Shown: positions 59,603 through 64,000 of the stretch, piece after piece | Layout: each line of letters begins with the position of its first letter | Position numbering within the stretch: the first letter of the stretch is position 1 | DNA from: Mycolicibacterium goodii | GTDB lineage: Bacteria; Actinomycetota; Actinomycetes; Mycobacteriales; Mycobacteriaceae | Assembly: GCF_001187505.1 (NCBI RefSeq) | Contig: NZ_CP012150.1 | Location: 5,118,048-5,182,047 of the forward strand | DNA: 64,000 bases | Direction: 5' to 3' | Notes under the pieces: generated by a model | Databases searched by the model: none | What the model was told of the DNA's origin: nothing | Seen by the model: only the letters and a program-made list of their open reading frames with translations | Made by a program: the position numbers and the translations under genes

Positions 59603-61090
59603 ATGCCGGATTTCACGATCGGGGTCGATGTCGGCACCACGGGGACCAAGACCGTCCTCGTCGCCGTCGATGCGGCGCGGATCGTCGCCCAGGCCACCGG
59701 CGAGACCACCCTGCACGCCGACGCGCCCGGGCGGGCCGAGGCCGATCCGGCACAGTGGCTCGACAACGTGCACGCCGGTATCCGATCGGTGCTGCGCGAT
59801 TCGGGCATCGCGCCCGCCCGGGTCGGGGCGGTCGCCACCACCGGCATGGTCCCCGCCGTGGTCCCGGTGGACCTCGACGGCACCCCGGTGCGTCGCGCGA
59901 TACTGCAGAACGACGCGCGTGCGACGCGCGAGATCGAAGCACTCAAGGCGCGCATCGACGACGAAACCGTCCTGGCCGCAACCGGTTCGGCGATCACCCA
60001 GCAGTCCGTCGCGCCCACGGCGCTGTGGCTGCGCGACAACGAACCCTCGGAGTGGCAGCGCACCGCATCACTCGTCGGCTCCTACGACTGGGTGTTGACG
60101 GCCCTGGGCGCCGCACCGCACGTCGAACTCAACTGGGCCATCGAATCCGGCCTCGGGACACTCGACGGCAACCGCTTCGACCCGATGTTCGACGCGGCCG
60201 ACCTGCCGACCGACCTTGTGCCGCAAGTGCTCTCGCCCGGGCAGCAGGCCGGGGAACTGAGCCAGGCGGCCGCCGAGGCCACCGGCCTGCCCGCCGGACT
60301 GCCGCTGATCGTGGGCGGCGCCGACCACGTCCTGTCGGCATACGCCGCCGGCGTGAACCGCCCCGGCGACTGGCTGGTCAAGCTGGGCGGCGCCGGGGAC
60401 ATCCTGGCCGCCAGCGACAGTCCCGTCGTCGATGCCCGCCTCTACCTCGACGCGCACCCGGTACCGGGCCGCTGGCTGCCCAACGGCTGCATGGCGACCA
60501 GCGGCAGCCTCATCCGCTGGTTCCAGACCCTGTCCGGCGGCATCGACCTCGTCGCCCTCGACGACGAGGCCGACACCCGCTCCCCCGCCGAAGTGCTCTG
60601 TCTCCCATACTTTCTCGGAGAGAAGAGCCCGCTGCACGATCCGGATCTGCGTGGCGCATTCGTCGGCCTCGACCTGGCCCACACCCGCGCCGACATGTAC
60701 CGCTCGGTCCTGGAGGCCATCGCGTTCGGCTTCAGACACCACACCGAGGTGTTCGCCGAGATGGGCGTCGACCTCACCCGCGCCATGGTCACCAACGGCG
60801 GCAGCCGCTCGGTGCTGTGGAAGCAGATCCTCGCCGATGTGCTCGGCACCCCGCTGACGCCCATCATCGGCCACCCGGGCGCCTCGCTCGGCGCGGCCGT
60901 GATCGCCGCGGTCGGCATCGGCCTGCTCGACGACTGGGACAGCACCCAGGCCTTCCAGACCCTGGGCGAACCCGTCATCCCCACCCCTCGGCACGTCGAC
61001 CGCTACGCCGAGGCGTACACCGAATGGCGCAGCCTCGGCGACACCCTCACCCCCGTATCCCACCGCATGGCGCGAAAGGCCCGGTCATGA
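59603..61090 (+). CDS. FGGY-family carbohydrate kinase
   Basis: A 495-residue sugar or polyol kinase. The N-terminal ATPase-fold loop is IGVDVGTTGTKTVLV (6-20), the substrate region contains LQNDARATREI, the conserved GGADHV precedes the phosphate loop, and late FGGY blocks YFLGEKSPLHDPDLRGAFVGL and TNGGSRSVLWKQILADVLGTPL follow. The exact substrate (ketopentose, ketotetrose or polyol) cannot be read from sequence. I prefer the ATG at 59603, with GAGAGG upstream, over a TTG at 59573. It overlaps the SDR gene by four bases. Confidence 0.9.
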   Translation: MPDFTIGVDVGTTGTKTVLVAVDAARIVAQATGETTLHADAPGRAEADPAQWLDNVHAGIRSVLRDSGIAPARVGAVATTGMVPAVVPVDLDGTPVRRAILQNDARATREIEALKARIDDETVLAATGSAITQQSVAPTALWLRDNEPSEWQRTASLVGSYDWVLTALGAAPHVELNWAIESGLGTLDGNRFDPMFDAADLPTDLVPQVLSPGQQAGELSQAAAEATGLPAGLPLIVGGADHVLSAYAAGVNRPGDWLVKLGGAGDILAASDSPVVDARLYLDAHPVPGRWLPNGCMATSGSLIRWFQTLSGGIDLVALDDEADTRSPAEVLCLPYFLGEKSPLHDPDLRGAFVGLDLAHTRADMYRSVLEAIAFGFRHHTEVFAEMGVDLTRAMVTNGGSRSVLWKQILADVLGTPLTPIIGHPGASLGAAVIAAVGIGLLDDWDSTQAFQTLGEPVIPTPRHVDRYAEAYTEWRSLGDTLTPVSHRMARKARS

Positions 61091-61872
61091 GCACCCCCAC
61101 CGACAGCAGCACCGACACCGTCGTCGTCACCGGCGCCGGATCCGGCATCGGCCGCGCGATCGCCACCACCCTCGCCCAACGCGGCTGGCGCGTGGTCGTC
61201 ACCGACATCGACGCCGCGGCGGCCCAGGAGACCGCCGCGGGCCTCACCGGCAGCGGGCACGAATCGGCCCGGCTCGACGTCACCGATCCCGCGCAGTCCT
61301 CGGCACTCGCCGACGATGTCGCCGACCGGCTCGGGCTGCACGCCTGGGTGAGCAACGCCGGTATCTCGGCGATGGCCCAGTTCGTCGACGTCTCCCCCGA
61401 CCAACTCGGCCGCAGCCTCGACGTCAACCTCAAGGGTGTGTTCTTCTGCGGTCAGGCCGCGGCCCGCGCGATGATCCGCACCGGAGTGCGCGGCACCATC
61501 GTCAACACCGCGTCGATGGCCGCCAAGCAGGGCCGGGTACCGTTCCTCGCGGATTACGTCGCGTCCAAGTTCGGCGTGCTCGGCCTCACCCAGGCGATGG
61601 CGTACGAGCTTGCCGCACACGGCATCACGGTCAACAGTGTCTGCCCCGGCTTCGTGGCGACGCCGATGCAGTCACGGGAATTGGAGTGGGAGGCGAAACT
61701 CAGCGGCTCGACACCTGATGGCGTGCGCCGGTCCTGGATCGACGCGACGCCGCTGGGCCGCCTGCAGACTCCCGACGACGTCGCCCGCGCGGTGGCGTTC
61801 CTGGTCTCCGAAGATGCCCGCTTCATCACCGGAGAAGCGCTGTCGGTCAACGGCGGTGCCTACATGGACTGA
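61087..61872 (+). CDS. SDR-family (polyol/sugar) dehydrogenase
   Basis: A 261-residue classical short-chain dehydrogenase. It has TGAGSGIGRAIA for NAD(P) binding, NAG at WVSNAGIS, the catalytic serine in VNTASMAAKQG, and YVASK as the YxxxK motif. The ATG at 61087 overlaps the kinase stop (ATGA), so the two are translationally coupled and probably act in sequence: oxidation to a ketose, then phosphorylation. Confidence 0.92.
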   Translation: MSTPTDSSTDTVVVTGAGSGIGRAIATTLAQRGWRVVVTDIDAAAAQETAAGLTGSGHESARLDVTDPAQSSALADDVADRLGLHAWVSNAGISAMAQFVDVSPDQLGRSLDVNLKGVFFCGQAAARAMIRTGVRGTIVNTASMAAKQGRVPFLADYVASKFGVLGLTQAMAYELAAHGITVNSVCPGFVATPMQSRELEWEAKLSGSTPDGVRRSWIDATPLGRLQTPDDVARAVAFLVSEDARFITGEALSVNGGAYMD

Positions 61873-61926
61873 GCCTGCTCGCCCGTCACGCTCAACTGCC
61901 CATCCCCACCAGAAAAGCGAGAACAG

Positions 61927-63246
61927 ATGAAGATTCCACAACTGCGCCGGCGCCGCTGGCTGCCGGCGGTCAGCTCGATCACCGTGGCGGCCTGCCTCGT
62001 GCTGTCCGGCTGCGCCGGAACCGGTGGCCCCGCCGACGACGAAGCCTCCTCCGGTGTCGGCGATGTGCCCACCGACACCTCGGCCACCGTCCGGGTGCTG
62101 ATGGAGAACGTGCCCGACACCGACATCGTGCAGGGCCTGGTCGGGCAGTTCAACCAGAAGTACCCGGACATCAAGGTCGAGATCGAGACCATGACGTTCG
62201 ACCAGATGCGCGACCGGCTGGTGTCGTCGTTCCAGGCCGCGCAGCCGGCCTACGACCTGATCGTGGTGGACAACCCGTGGATGGACGACTTCGCCGACGC
62301 GGGCTTCCTGCAGCCGCTCAACGACCGCATCGCCGCGACCACCGGCTTCGACCCGGACGACTTCTTCCCGTCGCTGACCGACATCACCGACGTCGACGGC
62401 ACCACCTACGGCGTGCCGTTCTACAACTACGCGCTCGGCTACATCTACAACAAGAACGACCTGGCCGCCGCCAAGGCGTCGGTGCCTGCCGACCTCGACA
62501 CCCTGGTGCGCACCTCGCAACAGCTCAAGACCGCCGACCGGGCCGGTATCGCGATGCAGCCGCAGCGGGGCTACAAGATCTTCGAGGAATGGGCCAACTG
62601 GCTGTTCGCCGCGGGCGGTTCCATCTACGACAAGGACGGCAACCCGACGCTGGACACCGAGCAGGCCGCCCGCGCGCTCGACGCCTACATCGAGACCTAC
62701 CGCACGGCCGCGCCGGCCAACAGCCTGTCCTGGGGCTTCGACGAGGCGTTCCGGTCGGTGTCCAGCGGCAAGGCCGCATCGATGGTGGGCTACAACTGGA
62801 ACCTGCCCGCGCTCAACGACCCGACCGGGGCGTCGGGTGAACGCGCCGGACAGTTCGCGCTGGCGCCGATTCCCGGCGGCAAGTCGGCACTGGGCCTGTG
62901 GAGCTGGGCCATCCCGGCCAACTCCGCGGCCTCCGACGCGGCGTGGGCGTTCATCTCCTGGATCACCTCGCCGGAGATCGACGCCGAACGCGTCGCCAAG
63001 GGCGGTGCGGTGGTCCGCAAGAGTTCGCTGACCAACCAGAAGGTGCTCGCCGAGGGCTACGGTGAGGAGTACTACCGCACGGTCGGGGAGATTCTCAGCG
63101 ACGCTTCCCCGCTCACCCAGGGCAAGGGCGGCGAGGAGATGATCCAGGCCGTGGGCACCGAACTCAACGACGCCGTCGCGGGCAACAAGAGCGTCGCCGA
63201 CGCGCTGCGTGACGCCCAGGCGGCGGTGGAGCGAATCCAGAAGTGA
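61927..63246 (+). CDS. Sugar ABC transporter substrate-binding lipoprotein
   Basis: A 439-residue family-1 extracellular solute-binding protein. The signal peptide starts with four arginines (RRRRWLPAV), has a hydrophobic core (about 12-26) and ends in the lipobox LSGC (C29), so it is a lipid-anchored receptor. The binding domain shows FDQMRDRLVSSFQAAQPAYDLIVVD and PFYNYALGYIYNKNDL. It delivers a sugar or polyol to the permease that follows. Confidence 0.93.
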   Translation: MKIPQLRRRRWLPAVSSITVAACLVLSGCAGTGGPADDEASSGVGDVPTDTSATVRVLMENVPDTDIVQGLVGQFNQKYPDIKVEIETMTFDQMRDRLVSSFQAAQPAYDLIVVDNPWMDDFADAGFLQPLNDRIAATTGFDPDDFFPSLTDITDVDGTTYGVPFYNYALGYIYNKNDLAAAKASVPADLDTLVRTSQQLKTADRAGIAMQPQRGYKIFEEWANWLFAAGGSIYDKDGNPTLDTEQAARALDAYIETYRTAAPANSLSWGFDEAFRSVSSGKAASMVGYNWNLPALNDPTGASGERAGQFALAPIPGGKSALGLWSWAIPANSAASDAAWAFISWITSPEIDAERVAKGGAVVRKSSLTNQKVLAEGYGEEYYRTVGEILSDASPLTQGKGGEEMIQAVGTELNDAVAGNKSVADALRDAQAAVERIQK

Positions 63247-63286
63247 CGGTGCGGGATCCGGCGGCCACGTCGAGGAGGGGTCGCAG

Positions 63287-64000
63287 ATGAAGTTCAAGTA
63301 CGGCATGCTCATGCCGCTGCTGGCCCTGTTCGCCGTGGCCGTCGGATTCCCGCTGTGCTACGCGGCATACCTGTCCGTCACCGACTACAGACTCACCGAC
63401 CGCGAACCCCCCGATTTCGTCGGCACCGCGAACTTCGCGAGGGCACTGACCAATTCGGCCTTCTGGGAGGCCTTCGCGACCACCTCGATCTACGTGGTGA
63501 TCGCCGTGTGCGGCGAACTGGTGCTCGGTTTCGCCCTCGCGCTCGCCCTGCACCAGCAACGCTGGGCCAAGGACCTGTCCCGCGCAATCGTGCTGGCCCC
63601 GATGTTCATCACCCCGATCGCGGTCGGCCTGATCTTCCGGTTCCTGCTCAACGACCAGATCGGCGCCGTCCCCGCCCTGCTGCACGCGATCGGGGCCGAC
63701 TACGACTTCTTCGGCGCGGGCCGGGCGCTGTTCACGCTGGCGTTCATCGACATCTGGCAGTGGACGCCGTTCATGGTGCTGCTGATCCTGGCCGGGCTGG
63801 AATCCATGCCCAAACAACCCATGGAGGCCGCGCGTGTGGACGGCGCCGGGCCCGTCTACCGGCTACGCCGGGTGCTGATCCCGATGCTGGCGCCGGTGCT
63901 GACCGTGGCGGTGCTGCTGCGCGGACTCGACGCGCTGCGGGTCTTCGAATACGTCTACGCCACCACGCGCGGCGGACCGGGCACCGAAACCCAAACCCTG
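63287..64000 (+). CDS. Sugar ABC transporter permease, 3' part outside the window
   Basis: 238 codons of a MalF/UgpA-type permease are visible. The hydrophobic helices begin with MLMPLLALFAVAVGFPLCY. The cytoplasmic EAA loop is EAARVDGAGPVYRLRRVLIPML (about 180-201), which contacts the ATPase. GAGGAG lies about 12 bases before the ATG at 63287, 40 bases after the binding-protein gene. A second permease and ATPase would be expected beyond 64000. Confidence 0.92.
   Translation, partial: MKFKYGMLMPLLALFAVAVGFPLCYAAYLSVTDYRLTDREPPDFVGTANFARALTNSAFWEAFATTSIYVVIAVCGELVLGFALALALHQQRWAKDLSRAIVLAPMFITPIAVGLIFRFLLNDQIGAVPALLHAIGADYDFFGAGRALFTLAFIDIWQWTPFMVLLILAGLESMPKQPMEAARVDGAGPVYRLRRVLIPMLAPVLTVAVLLRGLDALRVFEYVYATTRGGPGTETQTL

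Noticed and set aside
59563..61872. Single fused kinase-SDR reading frame on the plus strand
   Set aside because: The continuous frame is that of the SDR only; within the kinase region it is a shadow, and the kinase is clear in another frame with a four-base overlap.

Overview
The window is high-GC mycobacterial chromosome, most likely Mycolicibacterium smegmatis or a very close fast-growing relative. This rests on gene order and on protein sequences I recognise, not on a database search. From left to right it follows the Mycobacterium tuberculosis order from about Rv1559 (ilvA) down to Rv1456c (ctaA): ilvA, dnaE1, lspA, ansA, dinB1/dinX, ileS, lipL, the methylmalonyl-CoA mutase genes, the nfeD/SPFH pair, hemH-inhA-mabA, moxR1 and its partners, ripB-ripA, acn-acnR, an ABC-F gene, echA12, trx, the suf operon, mptB, an ABC exporter and ctaA. 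After ctaA a sugar or polyol catabolic island begins and runs off the right edge. I see no rRNA, tRNA, CRISPR array, insertion sequence or intact prophage.

Region 1 (1-12.9 kb) carries threonine deaminase, a MerR regulator divergent from a flavin/F420-type split-barrel protein, the replicative polymerase DnaE1, a TetR regulator, a tightly packed lspA-rluD-like-rarD operon, asparaginase, a secreted four-cysteine protein, the Y-family polymerase DinB1 and a small S4 protein. Region 2 (12.9-20 kb) has ileS behind a translational T-box riboswitch, a lone half condensation-domain protein, a divergent HTH-regulator/seven-helix membrane protein pair, and the LipL esterase. Region 3 (20-29 kb) holds mutA-mutB-meaB (propionyl-CoA disposal) and the nfeD/SPFH/DoxX-like membrane genes.

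Region 4 (29-38.2 kb) is a cell-envelope block on the minus strand: ripA and ripB (peptidoglycan hydrolases), moxR1-DUF58-VWA (AAA+ chaperone set), mabA-inhA (FAS-II mycolic-acid synthesis) and hemH. Region 5 (38.2-46 kb) has aconitase with its TetR repressor AcnR and a matching operator in the acn promoter, a tiny HTH protein, an ABC-F ribosome-protection factor with a WhiB7-like promoter, echA12 and thioredoxin. Region 6 (46-52.5 kb) is the complete sufR-B-D-C-S-U-T iron-sulfur operon, with overlapping genes and a dyad across the sufR start.

Region 7 (52.5-57 kb) has MptB (lipomannan/lipoarabinomannan mannosyltransferase), a two-gene ABC exporter and CtaA. Region 8 (57-64 kb) combines a DeoR regulator, an inositol-monophosphatase-like phosphatase, a BtpA/SgcQ-like barrel protein, an FGGY kinase, an SDR dehydrogenase and an ABC sugar importer. 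The substrate cannot be read from the sequence. Shared TGTGA/TCACA dyads suggest the DeoR protein controls both the cluster and itself. This island and the HTH/seven-helix pair are the least understood parts of the window.
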